Source: Rhizobium sp. BK602 (lineage in GTDB: Bacteria > Pseudomonadota > Alphaproteobacteria > Rhizobiales > Rhizobiaceae). Taken from it: a DNA stretch of 64,000 nt. Of the stretch, positions 15,785 through 24,300 are shown in pieces. Under the pieces are notes generated by a model, which saw nothing but the letters and a program-made list of their open reading frames with translations, searched no databases and was not told the DNA's origin. The DNA lies in NCBI RefSeq assembly GCF_014195095.1, contig NZ_JACIBC010000006.1, positions 491,399 to 555,398 of the forward strand. The letters are read 5' to 3'. Positions within the stretch are counted from its first letter, which is position 1. Every line of letters starts with the position of its first letter. The position numbers and the translations under genes were made by a program.

Positions 15785-16813
15785 GTGAAATTCAACGCCA
15801 TTTTGTGCGGGTGCGGAGCTATGTCCAAAGGCTGGCTCAAGGCCATCGCCTCGACGCCGTCGCTTGCCGAAACCATCAAGGTCGTCGGCCTCGTGGATCT
15901 CAACCCGGCGACCGCCGAAGGTCTTGCCAGCGAATTCGGGCTCGACGGGGCCGTCATCGGTTCGGATCTGGCCGAGGTTATCAGTGCTACCAAGGCCGAC
16001 CTGGTGTTCGACGTCGTCATTCCCGCCGCCCGCTTCGGCGTCGTTTCGACCGCTCTGAAGGCTGGCTGCCATGTGCTGAGCGAAAAGCCGATGGCGACCT
16101 CGCTGGAGGAGGGGGCCGCTCTTATCGAGCTGGCTGCCAAGACCGGCAAGGTGCATGCCATCATCCAGAACCGCCGCTTCATCTCCGGGGTGCGCCGCAT
16201 GCGCCGCTTCGTGGAGGAGGGGGCGATCGGCGAGCTTACCGGCATTCATTGCGATTTCTTCCTCGGCCCGCATTTCGGCGGTTTCCGCGAGGAGATGGAC
16301 AATGTGCTGTTGCTCGACATGGCGATCCATACCTTCGATGCCGCCCGCTTCGTTTCCGGCAAGGTGCCGCTGGCGGTCTATTGCGTCGAGAAGAACCCGG
16401 CCGGCTCCTGGTACAGGCATGGGGCATCGGCGCATGCGCTGTTCGAATTTTCCGACGATGTCGTCTTCAGCTATCGGGGCTCCTGGTGCGCCGAGGGCAA
16501 GCGCACGAGCTGGGAGAGCGCGTGGCGGCTGACCGGCAGCAAGGGCATGCTGACCTGGGATGGGGAGGATAGTTTCGAAGCCTCCGTCGCCGGTCATGAG
16601 CCTGGTCTGCTGCGAGGCTTCAGCCCGATCGATGTTCCCCCGCCGCGGAACGAGGATGAGACGCATAGCCATGCCAGCGTCATCGCCTCCTTCATCGAGG
16701 CCGTGAAGACGGGCCGGCGGCCGGAGACCGAAAGCAGCGACAATATCCATAGCCTCGCCATGGTCCTCGGCGCGATCGAAAGCGCGAAATCGGGCCGTCG
16801 TATCGAAATCTAA
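15785..16813 (+). CDS. Gfo/Idh/MocA-family oxidoreductase
   Basis: NAD(P)-dependent sugar or polyol dehydrogenase (342 aa). Rossmann motif GCGAMSKGWLKAI near the N-terminus, then the conserved EKPMATSLEEG block near residue 97 and the substrate domain with DMAIHTFDAARF near 180, where the His is likely catalytic. GTG start with GGAGG six bases upstream. It is the first gene of an operon with a sugar isomerase and ABC transporter, so it probably oxidises the sugar that the transporter brings in. Substrate unknown. Confidence 0.9.
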   Translation: MKFNAILCGCGAMSKGWLKAIASTPSLAETIKVVGLVDLNPATAEGLASEFGLDGAVIGSDLAEVISATKADLVFDVVIPAARFGVVSTALKAGCHVLSEKPMATSLEEGAALIELAAKTGKVHAIIQNRRFISGVRRMRRFVEEGAIGELTGIHCDFFLGPHFGGFREEMDNVLLLDMAIHTFDAARFVSGKVPLAVYCVEKNPAGSWYRHGASAHALFEFSDDVVFSYRGSWCAEGKRTSWESAWRLTGSKGMLTWDGEDSFEASVAGHEPGLLRGFSPIDVPPPRNEDETHSHASVIASFIEAVKTGRRPETESSDNIHSLAMVLGAIESAKSGRRIEI

Positions 16814-16832
16814 GCATAAGGACAGTGAGATC

Positions 16833-17726
16833 ATGACAAATCCGGCCAAGGCCATTCGCATCGGCACGATGATCAGGGCGACCAACGAGGATGCCGCGGC
16901 AGGCATCGCCAAGATCGCCGATCTCGGCTTTGAAAGCTTCGAGCCCTTCTTCTGGCAGACAACCAGGGGACAGAACCTTGCCGAGCTCGGCAAACGCTGC
17001 CGCGATGCCATCGGCGACCGCGACATCACCATTTCCACGCTCGGCATGTTCGGCAATCCGCTCGAGGGCACGGAGCTCGACCAGCAGACGCTGCAGGGCT
17101 GGAAGGACTGCATCGACAATGCCCATCATTTCGGTGCCACCTGCGTCGCCGGCTTCACCGGCCGCATCCGCAACCAGCCGCTGACCGACAGCCTGCCGCG
17201 CTACAAGCAGGTCTGGAGCGAGCTTGCCAAGCGGGCGGCCGACAAGGGCATCAAGATCGCCTTCGAAAATTGCGCCATGGACGGCAACTGGGCGACCGGC
17301 GACTGGAACATCGCGCACAATCCCGACGCCTGGGAACTGATGTTCAACGAGACGCCGGACGACAATCTCGGGCTGGAATGGGAGCCCTGCCATCAGATGG
17401 TCTATCTCATCGAGCCGTTGCCGCAGATCCGCAAATGGGCGAGCAAGATTTTCCACGTTCACGGCAAGGACGCGACGATCCGCTGGGACGTCATCAAGGA
17501 ACACGGCATCTTCGGCAAGGAGAAGTTCGTCTTCATGCGCACGCCGGGTTTCGGCGACAGCAACTGGACGGATATCATCTCCGAGCTGCGCCTTGCCGGC
17601 TGGTCCGGCTCGATCGACATCGAAGGCTGGCATGATCCGGTCTACCGCGATGCGCTCGAGATGACTGGCCAGGTTCACGGTCTGAACTATCTCAAGAGAA
17701 GCCGCGGCGGCGATTTCGTCGAATAG
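16833..17726 (+). CDS. Sugar phosphate isomerase/epimerase family protein (TIM barrel)
   Basis: Xylose isomerase-like TIM barrel (297 aa), related to IolE/IolI-type enzymes. Metal and substrate residues typical of the family can be seen: IAFENCAMDG, EWEPCHQM, FHVHGKDAT and GSIDIEGWHDP, giving Glu, Asp and His ligands. It follows the dehydrogenase by 19 bp. Dehydrogenase plus isomerase plus transporter suggests catabolism of one specific sugar or a keto-sugar intermediate. Confidence 0.88.
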   Translation: MTNPAKAIRIGTMIRATNEDAAAGIAKIADLGFESFEPFFWQTTRGQNLAELGKRCRDAIGDRDITISTLGMFGNPLEGTELDQQTLQGWKDCIDNAHHFGATCVAGFTGRIRNQPLTDSLPRYKQVWSELAKRAADKGIKIAFENCAMDGNWATGDWNIAHNPDAWELMFNETPDDNLGLEWEPCHQMVYLIEPLPQIRKWASKIFHVHGKDATIRWDVIKEHGIFGKEKFVFMRTPGFGDSNWTDIISELRLAGWSGSIDIEGWHDPVYRDALEMTGQVHGLNYLKRSRGGDFVE

Positions 17727-17732
17727 CGTCGG

Positions 17733-17760
17733 CCCCCTAAATCCGGATCGATTTAAGGGG
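17733..17760 (+). terminator. Intercistronic hairpin between isomerase and transporter genes
   Basis: CCCCTAAATC and GATTTAAGGGG form a near-perfect stem around a short loop just after the isomerase stop, with AAAG following rather than a T-run. It may be an mRNA-processing or attenuation hairpin that separates enzyme expression from the highly expressed binding protein. The remaining ~200 bp up to 17964 show no other feature. Confidence 0.45.
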
Positions 17761-17964
17761 AAAGTTATGCGTTAATTCAAGGGTCCGGAGCGGCGAGGCT
17801 GCGGACCACCAGGCATCGAAGCGGAGGAGCGTCGCGATGCCCACGAAATCCGCCCGCCCTTGGGCGAGCGGACGAAAGGCAAACCAAGAGGAACACGCCG
17901 ACAGGCATCGCGAGCCATGCCGTCGGACTGACATCGTCACGGTTCGCATGGTGGAGGAAAATAG

Positions 17965-19233
17965 ATGAACGTATTTTCGAAGTTGGCGATCACCGCCGGC
18001 ATGTCGGTTCTGCTGGCCGCCGGCGTTGCGCAAGCCCAGAGCAAGACATTCAATGTGTGGTGGTACGAGCTGCCCGACACGGCCCAAGCCAAGGCATGGA
18101 CCAAGGCGCTTGGCGAACTGAAGGCCAAGCATCCGGATATCAACATCAATTTCGAACAGAAGACCTTCGAGCAATTGCAGAAGGCGGGCAGCCTCATCCT
18201 CAATTCGGACCAGGCGCCGGACGTGCTCGAATACAACAAGGGCAATGCGACCGCCGGCCTCGTCGCCTCGCAGGGGCTCTTGACGCCGCTCGACGACGAA
18301 TTCAAGACACGTGGCTGGGACAAGATCCTCAACGAGACCAACACCCAGCTCAGCAAATACGACGAGAACGGCATCTATGGTTCCGGCCCGATCATCGGCA
18401 TCCCGGCCTATGCCGAATTCGTCTCCGTCTTCTACAATATCGACATGTTCGAGGCCAACGGTATCAAGGTGCCGACGACGCTGGAGGAATTCGAGGCCGC
18501 GCTGGATACGTTCCAGAAGAAGGGCATCACGCCGCTTGCCTACGGCACGGTGGATTCCAACGCCCAGCATCTGGTCTATACGCTGGCCTTGACGCAGGCC
18601 GACGATAGCTGGGTCAAGAACTATCAGGGCCTCAAGGCGCCGCTCGATACGAAGCCCTTCCTCTTTGCCGCGCAGAAGGTCGTGGATTGGGTGAAGAAGG
18701 GTTATATCTCCAAGGATTCGACCGGCCTCAAGGGCCAGGATGCCGCAAACGTCTTCTCTTCCGGCAAGGCGCCGATGTTCGTCAGCGGCACCTGGAACAA
18801 CGGCAATTTCGCCAGCACGATCAAGAATTTCAAATGGGGCCAGTTCGTCTTCCCGACCCCGAAATACAGCACGGGTTCGACGGGCAGCATGTTCATGGTG
18901 CCGAAGAGCGCCAAGAACAAGGATCTCTCCTACGAGTTCATCGACCTCGTGCTGAGCAAGCAGAACCAGAATGAGCAGGCCAATCTCGGCGGCGTCGCCA
19001 TTGCCGCCGATCCGGCGGCGATCACCGATGCGGTCGGAAAGCGCAATGTCGAACTCTTCAACGAGATCTCCGGCAAGGGCGGCCTCGGCTTTTATCCGGA
19101 CTGGCCGGTCCCCGGCTATTATGAATTGCTGATCCAGGCGACCACCGGCCTGGTGAATGGCTCGGCAACTCCGGAGCAGTTCGCCGAGCGTCTCAAGAAG
19201 GCTTACGACGACGCACAGGCGGCGGCTCAGTAA
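17965..19233 (+). CDS. Sugar ABC transporter substrate-binding protein (family 1)
   Basis: Periplasmic solute-binding protein (422 aa). Signal peptide at the N-terminus (LAITAGMSVLLAAGVAQAQS, cleavage near residue 23), then the bilobal MalE-like fold with FNVWWYELPD near the start and PDVLEYNKGNATAGLV near residue 86. Conserved aromatic residues line the sugar cleft (for example GTWNNGNF and PDWPVPGYYE). It belongs to the carbohydrate CUT1 family and works with the two permeases and the ATPase downstream. Confidence 0.93.
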   Translation: MNVFSKLAITAGMSVLLAAGVAQAQSKTFNVWWYELPDTAQAKAWTKALGELKAKHPDININFEQKTFEQLQKAGSLILNSDQAPDVLEYNKGNATAGLVASQGLLTPLDDEFKTRGWDKILNETNTQLSKYDENGIYGSGPIIGIPAYAEFVSVFYNIDMFEANGIKVPTTLEEFEAALDTFQKKGITPLAYGTVDSNAQHLVYTLALTQADDSWVKNYQGLKAPLDTKPFLFAAQKVVDWVKKGYISKDSTGLKGQDAANVFSSGKAPMFVSGTWNNGNFASTIKNFKWGQFVFPTPKYSTGSTGSMFMVPKSAKNKDLSYEFIDLVLSKQNQNEQANLGGVAIAADPAAITDAVGKRNVELFNEISGKGGLGFYPDWPVPGYYELLIQATTGLVNGSATPEQFAERLKKAYDDAQAAAQ

Positions 19234-19304
19234 GGCTTTCGGGAGCAATTCAAAGCGGCGGGACGGCTTTGCGCCGTCTCGCTGTCTCGGACTGGAGGAA
19301 TTCG

Positions 19305-20207
19305 ATGGAGACGTCCAAAAACACCGGCCGGGCGGGGTATTACCTCTATATGATCCCCGGAATGCTGGGGTTCGGCCTGCTGGTGCTCGTCCCCCTGATC
19401 GCCAATTTCGCGATAAGCTTCACCACCTGGAAGGGCATCGGAACGCCGCGATATATCGGGTTTCAGAACTACGAGAGATTGCTCGTGGATGCTGCCTTCT
19501 GGGGGTCGATCCAGCATACGCTTCTGTTCATCATCTCCATGACCATCGTGCCCATCCTTCTGGGCCTGGTGCTGGCGGCGGTGCTGTTCGACTATATCAG
19601 CGCCCAGTTCAGCGAGGGCCTGTCGAGCTTCTTTCGCGCGGGCTTTTATCTCCCGCAAATTCTACCACTGACCGCGGCCGGCGTGTTGTGGGCGTGGATC
19701 CTCAATCCAATCGGCATCATCAATGCCGTTTTGAAAGCGATCGGTCTCGATTTCATGGCGCGGAACTGGCTGGGGGATGCGAATTATGCGCTCTGGGCCG
19801 TGTCTGCCGTCATTGTCTGGATTCAGATCGGTTATTGTCTGGTGGTCTTCATGTCGGGGCTGGCGCGCGTCGATCCCTCGCTTTACGAAGCCGCTGAACT
19901 CGACAATGCCAGCTGGTTCGGCCGTTTTCGTTACATCACGATCCCTATGCTGATGCCGGAGATTTTCGTGGTCGCTCTGACGACGCTGATTGCCGCCCTG
20001 AAGGTGTTCGCGCCGATCTACGTTCTGACATCAGGCGGGCCGGACAATGCGACGACGGTGCCGTCCTACCTCTCTTACTATCACTTCTTCACCACGAACC
20101 GTGTCGGCTACGCTGCGGCGATCGCGACGTTGCAAACCGCTATGACCATCGTGCTCGGCATCGTCTTCCTGCGCATGCAATCCAAACAGACAGAGGGGGC
20201 GCACTGA
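19305..20207 (+). CDS. Sugar ABC transporter permease (MalF type)
   Basis: Inner-membrane permease (300 aa) with six helices. The N-terminal YYLYMIPGMLGFGLLVLVPL helix is followed by the coupling loop EAAELDNASWFGRFRYITIPML (EAA motif, near residue 200), which contacts the ATPase. The ATG at 19305 follows GGAGGAATTCG. It overlaps nothing and is followed one base later by the second permease gene. Confidence 0.93.
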   Translation: METSKNTGRAGYYLYMIPGMLGFGLLVLVPLIANFAISFTTWKGIGTPRYIGFQNYERLLVDAAFWGSIQHTLLFIISMTIVPILLGLVLAAVLFDYISAQFSEGLSSFFRAGFYLPQILPLTAAGVLWAWILNPIGIINAVLKAIGLDFMARNWLGDANYALWAVSAVIVWIQIGYCLVVFMSGLARVDPSLYEAAELDNASWFGRFRYITIPMLMPEIFVVALTTLIAALKVFAPIYVLTSGGPDNATTVPSYLSYYHFFTTNRVGYAAAIATLQTAMTIVLGIVFLRMQSKQTEGAH

Positions 20208-20208
20208 G

Positions 20209-21093
20209 ATGACGGCGACGGTTTCTCTCTCGACCGCGGTTGCATCGGAAATGCCGGCGGATCATCGCCAGAAGAAGGGGATCACGCGCTGGGTGGTCCT
20301 CGCCATCCTGTTCGTCTTTTTGGCAGGCACGCTCTTTCCCTTCTTCCTGGCTGCCTTCAATGCCATCAAGACTCCGTCGGACTATGCGGCTAACGGCCCG
20401 CTTGCCTTCCCGCGCAGTTTCGATCTCACGGCGCTCAAGAACTTCTGGGCGAATGTCGATTTCACCCGCAAGCTCTTCAATAGCATCCTGATCAGCGGCT
20501 GTACGGCGATACTCGCCGTCGTTCTCAGCCTGCTCAACGCCTATGCCATCGGCATCGGGCGCGTGCGGGGCGGCAAGGCGCTGCTGGTGCTGCTGCTGAT
20601 CTCGATCATGGCGCCGCAGGAGGCCCTGGTCTATCCGCTGTACTACATGGCCAAGCAGGTCGGCCTGTTCGATTCCATGTTGTCGGTGATCCTGATCATC
20701 GGCGTGCTGCACACCGCCTTCGGCACCTATCTGCTGTCGTCGGTCATGAGCACCTTCCCACGCGAGATCATCGAGGCGGCGCAGATCGACAATGCCAGCC
20801 GCTGGCAGATCCTGTGGATGGTGATCGTGCCGGTGCTGCGGCCAACGCTCGCCGTGCTGGCGACCTTCTTCTTCATCTGGACCTGGAACGAATTCCTGAT
20901 CCCGCTGGTGTTCCTGGTCTCCAACAACAACCAGACGGTCTCGGTCGCCATGGGCGTGCTGTCGGGGGCCAATACGTCGGACCCGACGGCGATCGCGGCG
21001 GCCTCGCTGCTCGGCGTCACGCCGACGGTGATTTTCTTCCTGATCTTCCAGCGCACCCTGACGCGGGGCGTGGCGGTCGGGGCCGTCAAATAG
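20209..21093 (+). CDS. Sugar ABC transporter permease (MalG type)
   Basis: Second permease (294 aa). Six membrane helices, with the EAA coupling loop EAAQIDNASRWQILWMVIVP near residue 190 and the C-terminal helix typical of MalG-like partners. An N-terminal hydrophilic extension of about 25 residues precedes the first helix. It pairs with the MalF-type protein encoded 1 bp upstream. Confidence 0.93.
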   Translation: MTATVSLSTAVASEMPADHRQKKGITRWVVLAILFVFLAGTLFPFFLAAFNAIKTPSDYAANGPLAFPRSFDLTALKNFWANVDFTRKLFNSILISGCTAILAVVLSLLNAYAIGIGRVRGGKALLVLLLISIMAPQEALVYPLYYMAKQVGLFDSMLSVILIIGVLHTAFGTYLLSSVMSTFPREIIEAAQIDNASRWQILWMVIVPVLRPTLAVLATFFFIWTWNEFLIPLVFLVSNNNQTVSVAMGVLSGANTSDPTAIAAASLLGVTPTVIFFLIFQRTLTRGVAVGAVK

Positions 21094-21200
21094 ACGAAGC
21101 CGAAGGCCTCCGGCACCCCGACCCATGGGCGGTGGAATGCCGGAGAGATCAAGCAAAAGCGGCAGTCTGATGAAGTTCAATTCTTCCGGAGGAGGAAACA

Positions 21201-22289
21201 GTGGCAGGAATCAACATCAAATCCGTCACGAAGCATTTCGGCGCGGTCCAGGTTCTCAACGATATCGATCTGACGATCGAGCGTGGGGAGTTCGTGGTGT
21301 TCCTCGGCGGGTCGGGTTGCGGCAAGTCGACCCTGCTCAGAATGATCGCTGGGCTTGAATCGATCACCAGGGGCGAGATCTGGATCGGCGGCCGGCGTGT
21401 CGATCAGCTTCCGCCCGGCGAGCGCGGCGTGTCGATGGTGTTCCAGTCCTATGCGCTCTATCCGCATATGACCGTTCGCGACAACATGTCCTTCGGCCTC
21501 AGGAACATCAAGACGCCGAAAGCGGAGATCGACAAGCGCATCGAGGCAGCGGCGAAGATTTTGGAAATGCCGCATCTGCTCGACCGCAAGCCCTCGGCGC
21601 TGTCGGGCGGTCAGCGTCAGCGCGTGGCGATCGGCCGCGCCATCGTTCGCGAACCGGATGTCTTCCTGTTCGACGAGCCGCTCTCCAATCTCGATGCCGG
21701 CCTGCGCACCCGCACCCGCGTCGAACTCGCGCAATTGCACGAGCGCCTGGGCGCCACGATGGTGTTCGTCACCCATGACCAGGTGGAGGCGATGACGCTC
21801 GCCGACCGCATCGTGCTTATGAACAACAAGAAGATCGAGCAGGTGGCGACGCCGGTGGAGATCTATACGCGTCCGGCAACACGCTATGTCGCCCAGTTCG
21901 TCGGCTCGCCGGGCATGAATTTCGTCGCCGTCGCCAATGTCGAGGAGACGGGTGGCTTCGCGACCGCCGTGCTTCCCGACGGATCGAGGATCAAGACCTC
22001 GATTCCGCTGAACGGTGTAGCGGGATCGGAGCTGACGCTCGGCATCCGACCCGAATATCTGGTAGCGACGGCGCCCGAGCAGGGAGACATCAGCGGCACG
22101 GTCGAGACGGTGGAGCGTCTGGGCGACCGGTCGCTCGTGCATGTGCGTCTCAAGGACGGCTCCAAGATCATCGGGACGGATCCGGGCATGAGCACGATCA
22201 GCGCGGGTACGCCGATTGCCTTTGTCGTGGATGGCCGGAAGCTGACGATCTTTGACCAGAACGATGTCGCCCATCATGCGGTGAACTGA
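21201..22289 (+). CDS. Sugar ABC transporter ATP-binding protein (UgpC/MsmX type)
   Basis: ATPase (362 aa) of a CUT1 sugar importer. Walker A GGSGCGKST (near residue 36), signature LSGGQRQRVAIGRAI (near 133), Walker B DVFLFDEPLSNLD, switch VTHDQVEAMTL, and a C-terminal TOBE/OB regulatory domain from about residue 235. The GTG start follows a GGAGGAGG ribosome-binding site. It completes a full transporter of binding protein, two permeases and ATPase. Confidence 0.94.
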   Translation: MAGINIKSVTKHFGAVQVLNDIDLTIERGEFVVFLGGSGCGKSTLLRMIAGLESITRGEIWIGGRRVDQLPPGERGVSMVFQSYALYPHMTVRDNMSFGLRNIKTPKAEIDKRIEAAAKILEMPHLLDRKPSALSGGQRQRVAIGRAIVREPDVFLFDEPLSNLDAGLRTRTRVELAQLHERLGATMVFVTHDQVEAMTLADRIVLMNNKKIEQVATPVEIYTRPATRYVAQFVGSPGMNFVAVANVEETGGFATAVLPDGSRIKTSIPLNGVAGSELTLGIRPEYLVATAPEQGDISGTVETVERLGDRSLVHVRLKDGSKIIGTDPGMSTISAGTPIAFVVDGRKLTIFDQNDVAHHAVN

Positions 22290-22326
22290 GGCGATTTGTC
22301 ACCGACCCAGTGTATCGAGTCTGTCA

Positions 22327-22355
22327 TTGACGAAACCGTCCAATTGGTATGTTAT
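22327..22355 (+). promoter_or_regulatory. Sigma-70 type promoter of the tetR-SMR pair
   Basis: TTGACG (22327-22332), 17 nt, TGTTAT (22350-22355), just upstream of the TetR start at 22362. CCAATTGG inside the spacer is an 8-bp palindrome and a candidate TetR site. Confidence 0.55.
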
Positions 22356-22361
22356 GTCGCC

Positions 22362-22925
22362 ATGTCTACTGCGCACCATAGAAAAAAGCAGCCTTTGGTC
22401 GTCCGCCGGCAGTTGCTGGAGGTGGCGGCGCGGCTTGCCTCCGAGAAGGGCATGGTTGCGGTGACGCTGGATGCGGTTTCCGGTGCATCCGGCATCAGCA
22501 AGGGTGGGCTGCTGCATCATTTCCCGAGCAAGAACGCGTTGCTTGAGGCCCTGTTCGACAGCCTGATCGCACAACTGGATGCGGCGATCGAGGAGGCGAT
22601 GCGGGCCGATCCCTTGCCGCATGGCCGCTTCACCCGCGGCTACCTGCATGCCTGCCTCGCCCTGCGCGACAAGCCGCAGGAAACCAGGGACTGGGCGCAG
22701 GTGACGATGGTGCTGCTCAGCGAGCCGCATCTGCGGCAGCGCTGGCACGACTGGGTGCGCGAGCGCAGCGAGGAGTATGTCGGCACCGATTCCTCGGTGG
22801 ATGCGGCAATCGTGAGGCTGGCGACGGATGGGCTCTGGCTTGCCGATCTGCTTGGGAGCAGTGACATGGACGAGAGCGCCCGCGCCAAACTGGTCGAACG
22901 TTTGATCGAACTGACACGGCTTTAG
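22362..22925 (+). CDS. TetR-family transcriptional regulator
   Basis: Regulator of 187 aa with the TetR helix-turn-helix (VTLDAVSGASGISKGGLLHHF, split here only for length: VTLDAVSGASG then ISKGGLLHHFPSKN), followed by a helical ligand-binding domain. ATG at 22362 gives a normal length; reading from an upstream TTG would add residues over the promoter. It lies 74 bp before an SMR pump gene in the same direction, so it most likely controls that pump and its own synthesis. Confidence 0.88.
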   Translation: MSTAHHRKKQPLVVRRQLLEVAARLASEKGMVAVTLDAVSGASGISKGGLLHHFPSKNALLEALFDSLIAQLDAAIEEAMRADPLPHGRFTRGYLHACLALRDKPQETRDWAQVTMVLLSEPHLRQRWHDWVRERSEEYVGTDSSVDAAIVRLATDGLWLADLLGSSDMDESARAKLVERLIELTRL

Positions 22926-22999
22926 CGTAATCCCAGGAAAAGCGAGCAGCGGTTTCCGTGCGGACGGGCGCAAAACAATAGGAATATCGAGAGGGTTTG

Positions 23000-23341
23000 A
23001 TGGCGAACGCATTTGTTTACGGGATGCTGCTGGTGGCAATCATGCTGGAGGTGCTCGGCACGACGGCGCTGCAGATGTCGCAGCAGTTCACCCGTCTCGG
23101 CCCCTCGATCGTGGTGCTGCTATGTTATGCCGCGGCCTTCTACTGCCTGTCGTTCACTTTGCGGGTGATCCCGGTCGGCGTCGCCTATGCCATCTGGAGC
23201 GGGCTCGGCATCGTGCTGATTTCCGCCGTGGGACTGGTGTTTTTTCGCCAGAAACTCGACCTGGCGGCTCTCGTTGGCCTGGCCCTGATCATCGCCGGTG
23301 TCCTCGTCGTCAACCTGTTTTCAAAATCCGTGTCGCACTGA
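23000..23341 (+). CDS. SMR-family multidrug efflux protein (EmrE-like)
   Basis: Four-helix membrane protein (113 aa). The essential membrane Glu lies in helix 1 (IMLEVLGTTALQ). Family motifs AAAFYCLSFTLRVIPVGVAY and IWSGLGIVLIS follow. SMR pumps exchange cationic drugs or guanidinium-type compounds for protons and work as dimers. The neighbouring TetR gene suggests inducible expression. ATG at 23000 is chosen over the TTG just before it. Confidence 0.9.
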   Translation: MANAFVYGMLLVAIMLEVLGTTALQMSQQFTRLGPSIVVLLCYAAAFYCLSFTLRVIPVGVAYAIWSGLGIVLISAVGLVFFRQKLDLAALVGLALIIAGVLVVNLFSKSVSH

Positions 23342-23445
23342 AAACACAGGTGTTTCCCGATGCTGTTTTTGCCTTTGTCAAATCGCTTCGGACGCATTAT
23401 GTCTTTGCGCTGGAAGGCTGAAGGAGGCTCGGCGAATACCCGTTT

Positions 23446-23461
23446 TCCAAAGCGCTTTGGA
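23446..23461. promoter_or_regulatory. LacI-family operator upstream of the thuA-like gene
   Basis: Perfect 16-bp palindrome TCCAAAGCGCTTTGGA, with the central CG and AAAGCGCTTT core common to LacI-family sites in rhizobia (for example AglR- or ThuR-type). It lies 45 bp before the ThuA-like start. It differs from the site at 15725-15738, so another LacI-type regulator outside the window probably binds it. Confidence 0.65.
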
Positions 23462-23505
23462 TCGCCTAACACGCTCAATTTCAATGGTTTTAGAGGAGCA
23501 TTGCA

Positions 23506-24291
23506 ATGACCATCCGCACAGTCGTTTGGGGGGAGAATATTCATGAGCAGACCAACAAGGTCGTGGCCGAGATCTATCCGGAAGGCATGCATACCACGAT
23601 CGCCAAGGCCCTGAACGCCGACGCCGGCATACAAGCCACCACTGCAACGTTGCAGGAGCCGGAACACGGCCTCAGCGAAGCGCGGCTGAAGGAGACCGAC
23701 GTCCTCTTGTGGTGGGGCCACAAGGACCATGGTGCCGTCAATGACGAAATCGTCGAGCGCGTCGCCAGGCGCGTCTGGGAAGGCATGGGCCTGATCGTGC
23801 TGCATTCAGGCCATTTCTCGAAGATCTTCAAGCGGCTGATGGGTACGCCCTGCGCACTGAAATGGCGCGAGGCGGGCGAACGCGAGCGCCTCTGGGTCAT
23901 CAATCCCCGCCATCCGATCGCCGCCGGTCTCGGCGAGCATTTCGAGCTGGAAAACGAGGAGATGTATGGTGAGCAGTTCTCCGTGCCGGAGCCTCTCGAA
24001 ACGGTGTTCATCTCCTGGTTCCAGGGTGGCGAGGTTTTCCGTTCCGGCATGACCTGGCGCCGCGGTGCCGGCAATATCTTCTATTTCCGTCCCGGTCACG
24101 AGACCTATCCGACCTACCACAACGATACCGTGCAGAAGGTGCTGATCAACGCCGTCAAGTGGGCGCACAACCCGCTGGGCACGCAGACGAGCATTCATGA
24201 CGCGCCAAACGTGCCGGTCGAGAAGGCATTGGAGCCGATCGTCGAACGTGGTCCGAAACTGCACCAGGCCGGCGAAGCCGGTTACCGCTGA
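23506..24291 (+). CDS. ThuA-like domain protein
   Basis: Protein of 261 aa of the ThuA family (class I glutamine amidotransferase-like fold). The start is TIRTVVWGENIHEQ, followed by DVLLWWGHKDHGAV and GLIVLHSGHFSKIFK, typical of ThuA. In Sinorhizobium ThuA and ThuB act in uptake and use of trehalose and related disaccharides by way of 3-keto sugars. The next gene is a Gfo/Idh dehydrogenase 9 bp later, giving a ThuA-ThuB-like pair. It may be a paralogue, because the thuEFGK transporter is not adjacent. Confidence 0.88.
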   Translation: MTIRTVVWGENIHEQTNKVVAEIYPEGMHTTIAKALNADAGIQATTATLQEPEHGLSEARLKETDVLLWWGHKDHGAVNDEIVERVARRVWEGMGLIVLHSGHFSKIFKRLMGTPCALKWREAGERERLWVINPRHPIAAGLGEHFELENEEMYGEQFSVPEPLETVFISWFQGGEVFRSGMTWRRGAGNIFYFRPGHETYPTYHNDTVQKVLINAVKWAHNPLGTQTSIHDAPNVPVEKALEPIVERGPKLHQAGEAGYR

Positions 24292-24300
24292 GGTTATAAT

